Assembly (NCBI GenBank): GCA_951635545.1
Contig: OX620685.1
Coordinates: 1,550,001 to 1,614,000 of the forward strand
Direction of reading: 5' to 3'
Source: CAG-873 sp910578365
GTDB taxonomy: Bacteria > Bacteroidota > Bacteroidia > Bacteroidales > Muribaculaceae
Length of the DNA stretch: 64,000 nt
In this document: piece after piece, positions 48,155-57,574 of the stretch
Layout of the letters: each line of letters begins with the position of its first letter
Position numbering within the stretch: the first letter of the stretch is position 1
Notes under the pieces: generated by a model
Database searches by the model: none
The model's input: only the letters and a program-made list of their open reading frames with translations
Told to the model about the DNA's origin: nothing
Made by a program: the position numbers and the translations under genes

Positions 48155-49068
48155 ATCAGTTCCACTTTCAGGCCCTCCTTGGCCAGTATGGTGTCTGGAA
48201 ATACTTCGCGTGCCTCGGTCAGCAGGAGCTCTTCGTCGCCGTTATATCGTTTGGAAAAGTGGCCCAGCATCAACTGTCCGGCTTCGGCCTGCCGGGCCAG
48301 CATTGCAGCTTGCCGTGCAGTGGAGTGACCTCGTTTTGCGGCGTTATTTTCGTCGATGTCGGAGTAGGTGGCCTCGTGGAACATCAGGCTCACCCCCCGC
48401 ACTTTTTCGGCCAGCGCGGGGTTATAGGCGGTATCGCTGAGGTAGGCGTAGCTCATTGCCGGGTCCGGGTCGAAGGTGAGGCGGTGGTTGGCTATCACAG
48501 TGCCGTCGGGCATTGTGTAGTCCTCGCCGGCCTTAAGGGCGTTCATTTTGTATGTGGGCACGTTGTAGAAGCGTACCATTTCGCCGTTTATGTGTCGCGA
48601 TTTGGTCTTTTCGCGGAATACAAAGCCCACGCAGGGTACCCGGTGGCTCAGTCGCACTGTTTCCACTGTCAGTGCGTCGGTGTCAATAATGGTGGCGTCG
48701 GTGTATTTTATAGGGTCGTAGACAATTTCGTAGCCGGGGTCGGGGCAAAATATGGCCATGGTCTTCCGCAGAACTTCCAGACCGGCTTCGAAGGCGTGGA
48801 TGGTGACAGTGCCGCTTTTCTCATGCAGTGCCATGGTGGAAAGCAGTCCGGGGAGTCCGAAGAAGTGGTCGCCATGCAAATGCGAGATAAATATATGGCT
48901 CAGTCGTGAGAATTTCAGGCGCATCCGGCGCATCATGGCCTGTGCGCCCTCGCCGCAGTCTACCATCATGAGGTTGCCTCGGAAATCTATCACCTGCGAG
49001 CTGGGGTTGTGAAAGGCGGTGGGAGTGGCCGAACCACAACCCAGTATGTTTACCGAAAATTGACTCAT
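48151..49068 (-). CDS. rnz: Ribonuclease Z
   Basis: This 305-residue metallo-beta-lactamase-fold nuclease has the zinc motif HLHGDHFFGLPGL plus later His/Asp ligands (SDTAYN, HEATY, GHSTARQAA, LGHFSKRY). RNase Z removes the 3' trailer of tRNA precursors. This matters here because the spacer tRNA-Ile lacks an encoded CCA. A TAAATTTG element (49080-49073, minus strand) lies upstream. Confidence 0.94.
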   Translation of the reverse strand: MSQFSVNILGCGSATPTAFHNPSSQVIDFRGNLMMVDCGEGAQAMMRRMRLKFSRLSHIFISHLHGDHFFGLPGLLSTMALHEKSGTVTIHAFEAGLEVLRKTMAIFCPDPGYEIVYDPIKYTDATIIDTDALTVETVRLSHRVPCVGFVFREKTKSRHINGEMVRFYNVPTYKMNALKAGEDYTMPDGTVIANHRLTFDPDPAMSYAYLSDTAYNPALAEKVRGVSLMFHEATYSDIDENNAAKRGHSTARQAAMLARQAEAGQLMLGHFSKRYNGDEELLLTEAREVFPDTILAKEGLKVELI

Positions 49069-49373
49069 GCTGCAAATTTACGAAATTTCAACCGTTTAAT
49101 TGTGCAAAAAAGTATAAAAGACCGCCTTGGCTGCCAACTTTTGCCTATGGATTTCGTATTATAGATAAAACGACAGCAGTGAAGATTGAATTGAATTAGT
49201 TTTTTCATAGGATTAGATTAAAGGTAATTGAACGATAAAGAGCGACTGAGAAGCCGCTCTTTATTTTTTGTGATATTTTCACAAAAATTGTAACAACAAT
49301 TTTCCTGAAAAATCGTTGTATTGTTGACGCATTAACGCTCTTTTTATTAAAATTCCTTTAAATATTACGGTAC
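49069..49373. other. Divergent intergenic region, rnz/malic enzyme
   Basis: No protein gene is seen. The region holds the rnz promoter, a terminator-like hairpin (next entry) and a second palindrome AAAATTGT/ACAATTTT near 49282-49302. It may contain a leader or small RNA ahead of the malic enzyme gene. Confidence 0.4.
49236..49269 (+). terminator. Terminator-like hairpin in the malic enzyme leader
   Basis: TAAAGAGCG (49236-49244) pairs with CGCTCTTTA (49255-49263), followed by six T residues. It is about 105 nt before the malic enzyme start and has no plus-strand gene upstream. Confidence 0.65.
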
Positions 49374-50693
49374 ATGACTAAGATAAATCGCAAATTAGCA
49401 CTTGATTACCACCAGTATCCGCAGCCCGGCAAGACTGAAATAGTGCCTACCAAACCATATAGATCGCCAGAAGACCTGTCGCTTGCCTATTCGCCGGGCG
49501 TGGCTTATCCTTGCGAGGAAATAAAAAAGAACCCCGATGCCTCATACCTGTACACCGGTCGCGGCAATCTTGTAGCCGTAATATCAAACGGCACCGCCGT
49601 ACTTGGCCTGGGAAATATCGGACCCGTGGCATCGAAGCCTGTGATGGAAGGCAAGGCTCTGCTTTTCAAAGTGTTTGCTGGCCTGGATTGCTTCGATATC
49701 GAAGTGGACGAGAACGATCCCATAAAGTTTGTCGACCATGTGCGCGCTATATCCTGCAGTTTCGGCGGTATAAACCTCGAGGATATAAAGGCCCCCGAGT
49801 GTTTTGAAATCGAACGTCGGCTGAAAGAGCAGTGCGATATTCCGGTGATGCACGACGACCAGCACGGCACCGCCGTGGTGAGCGCCGCCGCGCTGATCAA
49901 TTCCTTGCGGATACAAAACAAGAACTTCGACAGCGTGCGCCTGGTGGTGAATGGCGCGGGAGCCGCCGCCGTGGCTTGCACCCGACTGTACATGAGTCTG
50001 GGCGTCAGAAAAGAGAATATTGTGATGTGCGACAGCAAGGGTGTGATTTCTACCCGTCGCGATAATCTCAGTGACATAAAGCGCGAGTTTGCAACCGACC
50101 TCCCGTACGAAACACTGGCCGAGGCTCTCGTAGGGGCCGATGTATTCCTTGGTCTGTCGGTGGCAAATGTGCTTACGCCTGATATGATACGCAGCATGGC
50201 GCCGCGGCCTGTGGTGTTCGCTCTGGCCAATCCCGACCCGGAGATAGATTACGAAAGCGCCATGGCATCGCGCCGCGACCTTGTGTTTGCCACCGGGCGC
50301 AGCGATTATCCAAACCAGATAAACAACGTGCTGGGCTTCCCATATATCTTCCGTGCAGCCCTCGACTGCCGGGCAACCGAAATCAACGAGGCCATGAAAC
50401 TGGCTGCCGCTCATGCCATAGCCGCACTTGCCCGTCAGCCGGTGCCCGATTCGCTGCGTCGCGCATATCACGACCACAGCCTTGCTTACGGCGCAGGATA
50501 CGTTCTGCCTAAGCCTTTCGACAAACGTCTGCTCACCGAGGTGGCTCCGAGCATAGTCAAGGCAGCATGTGACAGCGGAGTGGCCCGCCAGCCTATTCTC
50601 GACCTGCACCAATATGCCCTGCATCTGAGTACGCTGATACAGAGCAACGACGCCTATATCACCGACCTGCTGAGGAATCTGGGCGCAGCGTAA
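49374..50693 (+). CDS. Malic enzyme, single-domain (no phosphotransacetylase part)
   Basis: The 439-residue protein decarboxylates malate to pyruvate with NAD(P). Motifs are YSPGVAYPC, the catalytic Lys in GKALLFKVFAG, metal ligands in HDDQHGTA, the Rossmann GAGAAAVAC, and ANPDPEI. Many Gram-negative MaeB proteins are about 760 residues, with a C-terminal PTA-like regulatory domain. Here the frame stops shortly after the catalytic part, so that domain is absent. The 3' end overlaps convergent miaA by 35 bp. Confidence 0.93.
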   Translation: MTKINRKLALDYHQYPQPGKTEIVPTKPYRSPEDLSLAYSPGVAYPCEEIKKNPDASYLYTGRGNLVAVISNGTAVLGLGNIGPVASKPVMEGKALLFKVFAGLDCFDIEVDENDPIKFVDHVRAISCSFGGINLEDIKAPECFEIERRLKEQCDIPVMHDDQHGTAVVSAAALINSLRIQNKNFDSVRLVVNGAGAAAVACTRLYMSLGVRKENIVMCDSKGVISTRRDNLSDIKREFATDLPYETLAEALVGADVFLGLSVANVLTPDMIRSMAPRPVVFALANPDPEIDYESAMASRRDLVFATGRSDYPNQINNVLGFPYIFRAALDCRATEINEAMKLAAAHAIAALARQPVPDSLRRAYHDHSLAYGAGYVLPKPFDKRLLTEVAPSIVKAACDSGVARQPILDLHQYALHLSTLIQSNDAYITDLLRNLGAA

Positions 50694-51582
50694 AGTCAAT
50701 CAGCTCCTTGACCGCATTTTCCGGGGTGAGGCGAAGCAAGTCTTCGTTTCGCCCCGGTCTTTTAAGCCATGTGAGCTGTTTTTTTGCGTACACACGTGTG
50801 TTCTTTGCCATCCGGGCCAGTGCTGTGTCGAGGTCCCATACGCCGTCGAAATAGGCGAACAGTTCTTTGTAGCCCACGGTGTTGAGCGAGTTCAGGTGGC
50901 GCTGCGGATACACCCGGCGTGTCTCGTCGAGGAGTCCTTGGTCCATCATCATTCCTACACGGCGGTTGATGCGGCTGAACAGCGTTTCGCGTTCCATGTC
51001 AATCATAGCCTTGACTACGCGGCATGGCAGTTGACGGCGTTGTCCGCTGCACAGCGACGAGTACGGCGCCCCGGCCTGGTAGCTTACCTCAAGGGCGTGG
51101 ATAAGGCGCTTGTGGTTGGCCGGGTCGGCGGTTTCCATGTACTTGGGGTCGACAATCTGCAGAGCCGCGCGCAGGCCCTCGATGCCGCTGTGGCTGAATA
51201 TGGCCGCTACATGTGCTCGGGTAGTGTCGCTGACGGCAGGCAGCGGGTCGAGGCCGTACAGCAGGGCATCGACATACATCATCGAGCCGCCGCATACCAG
51301 CGCATAGTCGCCTTGCTGCCATTGCTGCTCCATGAGCCGCAGGGCATCGTGTTCGAACTGCGAGGCGCTGTAGTAGGCGTCGAGCGGCAGAGTGCCCACC
51401 AGGTGATGTCGCACACGGGCTTGCTCGTCGGCGGTAGGGGCGGCGGTGCCTATGGGCAGGCCGGAATAAATCTGGCGGGAGTCGGCCGATATTATATCGC
51501 AGCCCAGCGCTTCAGCCACATCAAGGGCCACGGACGTCTTGCCCGACGCCGTGGCCCCTGTGATTACTATCAGTGTTTTCAT
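50659..51582 (-). CDS. miaA: tRNA dimethylallyltransferase
   Basis: The 307-residue enzyme adds dimethylallyl to A37 of tRNAs that read U-starting codons. The P-loop is GATASGKTSVA, followed by SADSRQIYSGLPIGTA and the VGTLPLD and GGSMMYVDALLYG segments. Its ATG overlaps the pepT stop (ATGA). Confidence 0.95.
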   Translation of the reverse strand: MKTLIVITGATASGKTSVALDVAEALGCDIISADSRQIYSGLPIGTAAPTADEQARVRHHLVGTLPLDAYYSASQFEHDALRLMEQQWQQGDYALVCGGSMMYVDALLYGLDPLPAVSDTTRAHVAAIFSHSGIEGLRAALQIVDPKYMETADPANHKRLIHALEVSYQAGAPYSSLCSGQRRQLPCRVVKAMIDMERETLFSRINRRVGMMMDQGLLDETRRVYPQRHLNSLNTVGYKELFAYFDGVWDLDTALARMAKNTRVYAKKQLTWLKRPGRNEDLLRLTPENAVKELIDFTLRPDSSAGR

Positions 51583-52802
51583 TTCTCGCCTACCAAACGC
51601 GCTATCTGCACGATAACCTCCTTGGCTTTTTCCATCGAGGGTATGGGCACGAACTCATATCGGCCATGGAAGTTGAGCCCGCCGGCGAAAATATTGGGGC
51701 ATGGCAGGCCCTTGAACGAGAGCTGCGCGCCGTCCGTGCCGCCGCGTATGGGCTGTACCTTTGGGGGGATGCCTGACTGGCGCATAGCTTCCTCGGCAAT
51801 TTCCACCACGTGCATCACAGGCTCGATTTTCTCGCGCATGTTATAGTACTGGTCTTTAATTTCGATGCTGCAGCAGCCGGGGAACTCGTGGTTGATTTTG
51901 CGCACCAGGTGTTCGAGTTCTTTTTTACGGCGCTCGAAGCGGTCGCGGTCGTGATCGCGGATAATGTATGTGAGGGTGGTGTTTTCCACCGAGCCCTGCA
52001 TGCCTACCAGGTGGTAAAAGCCCTCATAAGCCTCGGTATGCTCGGGAGTTTCCCAGCGTGGCAGCATGATTATGAACTGGTTGGCTATGCGCATGGAGTT
52101 TATCATCTTGTGCTTGGCATAGCCCGGGTGTACGTTGCGGCCCTTGAATGTTACGGTGGCTACGGCGGCGTTGAAGTTTTCGAATTCGAGTTCGCCGATT
52201 TCACCGCCATCCATGGTGTAAGCCCAGTCGGCGCCGAAGCGGGCCACATCGAATTTGTGCGCGCCTTGACCGATTTCTTCATCGGGGTTGAAGGCAACGC
52301 GAATGTCGCCGTGCTTGATTTCCGGGTGCTTGATCAGAAAGTCTACAGCCGATATGATTTCGGCCACGCCGGCTTTGTCGTCGGCGCCAAGCAGGGTGTT
52401 GCCGTCGGTTACAATCAGGTCCTGGCCCACGTAGTTGAGCAGTTCGGGGAACTCGTCGGGCGACAGCACAATATTGTCTGTGGCGTTGAGTACAATGTCG
52501 CCGCCGGGATAATTCTCGACTATGCGTGGTGATACGTGGCGGCCCGACATGTCGGGCGATGTGTCGAGGTGGGCTATGAAGCCTACAGTGGGCACTTTGC
52601 GGTCGGTGATATTGCCTGGCAGTGTGGCCATGAGATAGCCGTTTTCGTCGAGGCTTATGTCGGTCAGGCCAAGTTTATGCAGCTCTTTTTCGAGGTGCTG
52701 CGCAAATATCATCTGGCCGGGGGTCGAAGGGGTCATGTTGGTGAGTTCGTCGCTCTGGGTATCGAACTTCACGTATTCTAAAAAGCGGTCGGTTAAGGTC
52801 AT
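51579..52802 (-). CDS. pepT: Tripeptide aminopeptidase PepT
   Basis: The protein of about 407 residues (start 52802, matching other PepT N-termini; 52826 is also in frame) is an M20-family zinc peptidase. Metal and catalytic motifs are GFIAHLDTSPD, LLGADDKAG, FNPDEEIGQGAHKF and MDGGEIGEL, with GGTDGAQLS near the end. It removes the N-terminal residue of tripeptides. Confidence 0.95.
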   Translation of the reverse strand: MTLTDRFLEYVKFDTQSDELTNMTPSTPGQMIFAQHLEKELHKLGLTDISLDENGYLMATLPGNITDRKVPTVGFIAHLDTSPDMSGRHVSPRIVENYPGGDIVLNATDNIVLSPDEFPELLNYVGQDLIVTDGNTLLGADDKAGVAEIISAVDFLIKHPEIKHGDIRVAFNPDEEIGQGAHKFDVARFGADWAYTMDGGEIGELEFENFNAAVATVTFKGRNVHPGYAKHKMINSMRIANQFIIMLPRWETPEHTEAYEGFYHLVGMQGSVENTTLTYIIRDHDRDRFERRKKELEHLVRKINHEFPGCCSIEIKDQYYNMREKIEPVMHVVEIAEEAMRQSGIPPKVQPIRGGTDGAQLSFKGLPCPNIFAGGLNFHGRYEFVPIPSMEKAKEVIVQIARLVGEK

Positions 52803-52851
52803 ATCTATGGGTTTGATGTCAAACATTCAACATTTAATATTCGACATTGGA

Positions 52852-53673
52852 CTACAGGTCTTTGCCCCATTGCAGGCGAACGCTTGGAGCGGCTTTGCCG
52901 TCGGCGTACTTGTAGGTCAGACGAAGTTCCTTCACGCCCAGGTCTATCATCAGTGCGGTGATAGCCGGACGCAGGGCGCCGTATTTGGCGTAGTGAGCTT
53001 CGGCAGCATCGATAAACATGCCTTTCAGAGCCGGAGTGGCGTTGGTGACACCTTTTAGCGGCGAAGCGTTCACGTCGGGATAAGTCACGTTGATGATAAT
53101 CTGGTTGGTGCTGTAGATGCACTCGAACTCGCTTGCGCCTTCGGTCTTGAATACCTTTTCGGCCCAGCTGCCGGTGAGTTTGGCTGCGTTGGCGGCAGCG
53201 CCGCTGCGGTTGAGGTTGGTAAGAGCCTCCTTGAAGAGGGTCTTCAGACGGGCCGGCTCAAGCTGCTGGTTGAACTTATAGTCGCCCTGTGTCAGGGTAA
53301 TGGCCAGCGGAAGCTCGTTCTTGGCCATGTTGTTAATCATGTCGGCCACTTCGGCGTTGCGGTTTCCGTCGGGGTTGAGTACATGCAGATACGAAGCTAT
53401 TGCGAATTCGGCCAGATTGGGGTCGAGCATCTTGAGGTCAAACAGATTCTGGGCCACTGAAGCGTCGAAAGTCACAGCCTGCTCGGTCAGATTCATCGAG
53501 AAGTCGCCGGCTGCCTCGGGGCTTTCCTTTACTACCGGAGCAATCCGCTCCGAAACCATGTTGACATCGGTGCGGAGATTCTCCAGATTGTTGCCTCCGC
53601 CACATGAGCTGAAGGTCAACGCAGTCACCGTCAGGAATATAGCCTGCAGTGAACCGAAGATAGATTTGCGCAT
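52852..53673 (-). CDS. Lipoprotein of unknown function
   Basis: This 273-residue protein has a lipoprotein signal (MRKSIFGSLQAIFLTVTALT, then FSSC with the lipid-bearing Cys at 24). The mature part is mostly helical at first and strand-rich near the C-terminus (IINVTYPDV, KELRLTYKYADG). I do not recognise a named family. It is the first gene of a leftward lipoprotein-pepT-miaA group. Confidence 0.78.
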   Translation of the reverse strand: MRKSIFGSLQAIFLTVTALTFSSCGGGNNLENLRTDVNMVSERIAPVVKESPEAAGDFSMNLTEQAVTFDASVAQNLFDLKMLDPNLAEFAIASYLHVLNPDGNRNAEVADMINNMAKNELPLAITLTQGDYKFNQQLEPARLKTLFKEALTNLNRSGAAANAAKLTGSWAEKVFKTEGASEFECIYSTNQIIINVTYPDVNASPLKGVTNATPALKGMFIDAAEAHYAKYGALRPAITALMIDLGVKELRLTYKYADGKAAPSVRLQWGKDL

Positions 53674-53722
53674 ATTTTTGGTTTGTTAGATTGTGAAAAC
53701 TTTTATAGATACTATCGTTTTG

Positions 53723-53755
53723 CAAAAATACGCTTTTTGAATGAATTTGTGTCAA
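53723..53755 (-). promoter_or_regulatory. Promoter of the lipoprotein-pepT-miaA group
   Basis: On the minus strand TATTTTTG (53730-53723) is preceded by TTG (53755-53753) at 22-nt spacing. It is divergent from the TAAATTTG (53786-53793) element of purB. Confidence 0.5.
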
Positions 53756-53822
53756 TTTTGTAGCTACTTTTTTCTGGAAAATGCGTAAATTTGCACCTTA
53801 ATTTAGAAAACTGAGTCTACGC

Positions 53823-55166
53823 ATGGAACTTTCCACCCTTACCGCTATCTCGCCTGTCGACGGTCGTTACCGCGGAAAATGTCAGAAGTTAGAACTATAT
53901 TTCTCGGAGTATGCCCTTATCCGCTACCGTGTGCGGGTCGAGGTAGAGTATTTTATCGCCTTGTGCGAGCTGCCTCTGCCCCAGCTTGCCGCCGTCAGTG
54001 CCGACTGCTTTGCCCGTCTGCGTGAAATCTATCAGAATTTCACTGAGTCCGACGCCCGGCGCATCAAGGATATCGAGAGTGTCACCAACCACGACGTCAA
54101 GGCCGTGGAATATTTTCTCAAAGAGAAGTTCGATGTCCTCGGACTGGCCGACTGCAAGGAATTCATACACTTCGGCCTGACATCGCAGGATATTAACAAT
54201 ACCGCAGTGCCCCTGTCGGTAAAGGAGGCCATTGCCGATGTGCTCCGTCCGGCTTTTGAACGTCTGCTTGCAACTCTGGAGGAATATGAGAAAGAATGGG
54301 CCGACATACCCATGCTGGCGCGTACCCACGGTCAGCCGGCGTCGCCTACACGCCTGGGCAAGGAAATAGGTGTGTATGTGTATCGTATACGCCAGCAGCT
54401 CAACGCCCTCGACGCCGCAGTGGTAAGCGGCAAATTCGGCGGCGCAACCGGAAACTTCAACGCTCACCTGACTGCATACCCCGATATCGACTGGCTTGCG
54501 TTCGCCAACGACTTCCTGGCCAACCGCCTCGGTATCGAGCGCGAACAGCTCACCACTCAGATTTCGAACTATGACAATCTGGCCGGTGTGTTCGACGTAC
54601 TGCGCCGCATCAATACAATAGTGCTCGACCTCGACCGCGATATGTGGATGTACATATCCATGGAGTACTTCAAACAGAAAATCAAAGAAGGCGAGGTCGG
54701 TTCGTCGGCTATGCCCCACAAGGTCAATCCCATCGATTTTGAGAACTCCGAGGGCAACCTGGGTGTGGCCAATGCCATTTACGACCATCTGGCGCGCAAA
54801 CTTCCGGTATCGCGTCTGCAGCGCGACCTTACCGACTCCACTGTGCTCCGCACCGTGGGCATGCCTATGGCACACAGCCTGATAGCACTTGAGTCTACGC
54901 TCAAGGGCCTTGGCAAGCTGCTGCTCAACCGCCAGGCTATCGACCGCGACCTCGACTCGATGTGGAGCGTGGTGGCCGAAGGAATCCAGACCATACTCCG
55001 TCGCGAGGGCTATCCCAAGCCCTACGAAACACTAAAGGCACTGACACGCACCAATGCGGCTGTCACCGCCGAGAGCATAGCCGAATTTATCGAAACACTT
55101 CAGGTAAGTGACGAAGTCAAGGCCGAACTCCACCGCCTCTCGCCCTCGACTTATACCGGATATTAA
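53823..55166 (+). CDS. purB: Adenylosuccinate lyase
   Basis: The 447-residue enzyme acts twice in purine synthesis: on SAICAR and on adenylosuccinate. Motifs are SPVDGRYRGK, THGQPASPT and the signature GSSAMPHKVNP. Length is that of the E. coli-type class. A TAAATTTG -7 element is 30 nt upstream. Confidence 0.97.
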   Translation: MELSTLTAISPVDGRYRGKCQKLELYFSEYALIRYRVRVEVEYFIALCELPLPQLAAVSADCFARLREIYQNFTESDARRIKDIESVTNHDVKAVEYFLKEKFDVLGLADCKEFIHFGLTSQDINNTAVPLSVKEAIADVLRPAFERLLATLEEYEKEWADIPMLARTHGQPASPTRLGKEIGVYVYRIRQQLNALDAAVVSGKFGGATGNFNAHLTAYPDIDWLAFANDFLANRLGIEREQLTTQISNYDNLAGVFDVLRRINTIVLDLDRDMWMYISMEYFKQKIKEGEVGSSAMPHKVNPIDFENSEGNLGVANAIYDHLARKLPVSRLQRDLTDSTVLRTVGMPMAHSLIALESTLKGLGKLLLNRQAIDRDLDSMWSVVAEGIQTILRREGYPKPYETLKALTRTNAAVTAESIAEFIETLQVSDEVKAELHRLSPSTYTGY

Positions 55167-55220
55167 TAGCTACTATGCCATATCAGGCACTGAAATGCTA
55201 ACTACATATATAACACAGAT

Positions 55221-55874
55221 ATGAACGACGTTGCACAAATTCTTGCTGACAAACTACTCAAAATCAGCGCTATCAATCTTCAGCCCAACAATCCTTTTGT
55301 CTGGGCTTCGGGCTGGAACTCTCCCATCTATACCGACAACCGCAAGACGCTGAGCTATCCCGAAATCCGCAGTTTCATCAAGGTGGAACTCTGCCGCATG
55401 ATTTTGGAAAACTTCCCCGAGGTAGATGCCGTGGCCGGCGTTGCCACAGGTGCAATCGCACAGGGCGCTCTGGTAGCCGACACTCTTTCGCTGCCATACG
55501 TTTATGTCCGCTCCACTCCCAAGGACCATGGTCTGGAGAACCTTATCGAAGGCAGCCTCATGCCCGGTACCCGCGTAGTGGTAATTGAAGACCTTATCAG
55601 CACCGGCGGCAGCTCGCTCAAAGCTGTCGAGGCTCTTCGTGCCGCAGGCTGTGAGGTAGTAGGCATGGCTGCATTGTTTACATACGGCTTCCCCGTGGCC
55701 GAAAAGGCATTCGAAAAGGCAAATGTAAAACTCATTACATTGAGCAACTACAATGCCATGCTCGAGGCTGCGCTCGCCACAAATTATATCCAGGAAAGCG
55801 ACCTTGCCACCCTCCGCGAGTGGCGCAAGGACCCCGCCAGCTGGGTTCCCAATCCTCAGTCACTAACCGATTGA
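55221..55874 (+). CDS. pyrE: Orotate phosphoribosyltransferase
   Basis: The 217-residue enzyme makes OMP from orotate and PRPP. The PRPP motif is VVVIEDLISTGGSS. The substrate loop is RSTPKDHGLENLIEG, and GVATGAIAQGALVAD lies between. It heads a run of five genes with gaps of 1 nt or small overlaps. Confidence 0.96.
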   Translation: MNDVAQILADKLLKISAINLQPNNPFVWASGWNSPIYTDNRKTLSYPEIRSFIKVELCRMILENFPEVDAVAGVATGAIAQGALVADTLSLPYVYVRSTPKDHGLENLIEGSLMPGTRVVVIEDLISTGGSSLKAVEALRAAGCEVVGMAALFTYGFPVAEKAFEKANVKLITLSNYNAMLEAALATNYIQESDLATLREWRKDPASWVPNPQSLTD

Positions 55875-55875
55875 T

Positions 55876-56295
55876 ATGGCTACATATAAAAGCAAGCCCG
55901 TAACCGTACAGCAGTCCGCGGTTGCCATTAGCGACAAGTTTGCCGACCTCAGCACCCTTGAAGGAGCTTTGGGCGACCTGCCCGAAAGCGAGCGCGCCAA
56001 AATTGGCGAGGTAAAGTTTACCGCCGACTCGCTCAGCATCAAGACTGCACAGGTGGGCGAACTGAAATTCCAGGTTACAGAGCGCACTCCCGAGCGCGTG
56101 GTGTTCAACACCGTGAGCTCGCCTTTGCCTCTGAACATGGCAGTGAATCTGAAGCCTCTGACCGCCGACAGCACCGAACTCTACACTTCGATTGACGTGG
56201 AGATTCCGGCCATGCTGAAGCCTCTGTTGGGTGGCATGATGCAAAAAGCTGCCGACAGTTTCGGCGACCTGATGGTGAAAATCAATCGCAAGTGA
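55876..56295 (+). CDS. SRPBCC-like protein
   Basis: This 139-residue protein has no signal sequence and resembles a START/SRPBCC ligand-binding fold (AVAISDKFADLSTLEGAL, then ERVVFNTVSSPLPLNMAVNL, PLLGGMMQKAADSFGDLM). Function and ligand are unknown. It begins 1 nt after pyrE ends and overlaps the next gene by 4 nt. Confidence 0.75.
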   Translation: MATYKSKPVTVQQSAVAISDKFADLSTLEGALGDLPESERAKIGEVKFTADSLSIKTAQVGELKFQVTERTPERVVFNTVSSPLPLNMAVNLKPLTADSTELYTSIDVEIPAMLKPLLGGMMQKAADSFGDLMVKINRK

Positions 56296-56786
56296 ACCGG
56301 CTGATACGCCTTGGCGCGGCCGTCGCTGTAGTGGCGGCTGCGGTTTCGTGTCATCATCTCGACGACGACAGAGTCCCGCCGGCTCCGGTGTTGATACAGT
56401 TCAACTCCGTGGCCGACTGGGATGTTTACGGCGTTTCCGGAGCAATGAGCTGGCGACGCTTTATAAAAAGCGAGCGCCTGCCCTCGAACTTTCCTTATAC
56501 CGCCATGAGCGCTACCGGCTTCGGCGGCGTGCTGCTGTGTTGCGATGTAAACGGCAATCCGGTGGCATACGACCTCAGCTGTCCGGTTGAGTGCCGTTCC
56601 GACGTGCGCATATACATCGACGAAGACGCTCTGGTGGCCGAATGTCCCAAATGCCACAGCACCTACGACGTGTTCAGCCTCTGGGGGCATCCGCTGTCGG
56701 GCGAAGCCGCCGAGCGCGGCTACGGCCTGCGACGCTATACCGTGCGGCCCGGCGGCATGAACGAATACAGAGTTATCAGCTACTGA
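56292..56786 (+). CDS. Rieske-like lipoprotein with four cysteines
   Basis: This 164-residue protein starts at GTG 56292 and has a lipobox Cys at 20 (AAAVSC). The second half has a Rieske-like layout, but the ligand set is Cys97, Cys101, Cys118 and Cys121 (CPVEC, then CPKCHSTYDVF) in place of the normal C-x-H...C-x2-H. It may bind zinc or iron in a rubredoxin-like way. It overlaps the SGNH gene by one base. Confidence 0.7.
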   Translation: MNRLIRLGAAVAVVAAAVSCHHLDDDRVPPAPVLIQFNSVADWDVYGVSGAMSWRRFIKSERLPSNFPYTAMSATGFGGVLLCCDVNGNPVAYDLSCPVECRSDVRIYIDEDALVAECPKCHSTYDVFSLWGHPLSGEAAERGYGLRRYTVRPGGMNEYRVISY

Positions 56787-57574
56787 TGAAAGCATCCTAC
56801 AAAGGCACATGGTGGCTTTTGGCCACTGCATTCCTGCTGCTGTTCGCCGTATCGGCGGCCGACGGCAGGATTTCGCTCTTCGGCTACGAGCCGAAGGCAT
56901 CGGATATGTATACACGCTTGCTTGGAAGCCGGCAGGAGCAGCCGGCATCCGGGCCCGAAACCGATGTGGTGCCTGCTGAACCCCGGGAGGAAAAGCGCCC
57001 CGAACCCGATTCTCTGCCCAAGACCATACTGCTTTTCGGCGACTCCATGCTCGAAGGCCTGTCGCCGCGCCTGGCTGCATACTGCAAGGCATCGGGGCAT
57101 AGCCTGTACACAGTAATATGGTACAGCAGTACCTCGGAGCGATGGGGCAGCACCGACAGACTGCGCCACTACATCGACAAGCTGAACCCCGACTACATAT
57201 TCGTGTCGCTCGGAGCCAACGAGCTGTTTGTGAGCAATATCATCGACAAGCGCACACGCTATGTCAAGAAGATACTCAGCGACATCGACACCATACCCTA
57301 TGTGTGGATAGGGCCGCCCAACTGGAAAGAGGATACCGGTGTGAACCGCATGATCAGCGATAATGCCGCTCCGGGCTGCTTCTTCCTGTCCGACGGCATG
57401 CACTTCAACCGTAAAAAAGACGGAGCGCACCCCACGGCATCGTCGGCAAGCCTGTGGATGGACAGTGTGGTGCGCTGGATGCCTGAGCATTGCGCTCATC
57501 CTATACTGTTGCGTGTACCAACCGAACCGACCGCACGTCCGCAGCGTGTGTTTATCCATCAGCCAAACGAATAA
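56786..57574 (+). CDS. SGNH/GDSL-family hydrolase, membrane-anchored
   Basis: The protein of about 262 residues has one N-terminal membrane anchor (about 8-28) and a proline-rich linker. The SGNH domain follows, with block I LLFGDSMLEGL, block III SLGANEL and the C-terminal Asp/His region DGMHF, then DGAHPT. It is joined by TAATG to the MBOAT gene. This pairing is typical of O-acetylation systems such as AlgI with AlgJ/AlgX. The upstream overlap is TGATG. Confidence 0.85.
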   Translation: MKASYKGTWWLLATAFLLLFAVSAADGRISLFGYEPKASDMYTRLLGSRQEQPASGPETDVVPAEPREEKRPEPDSLPKTILLFGDSMLEGLSPRLAAYCKASGHSLYTVIWYSSTSERWGSTDRLRHYIDKLNPDYIFVSLGANELFVSNIIDKRTRYVKKILSDIDTIPYVWIGPPNWKEDTGVNRMISDNAAPGCFFLSDGMHFNRKKDGAHPTASSASLWMDSVVRWMPEHCAHPILLRVPTEPTARPQRVFIHQPNE

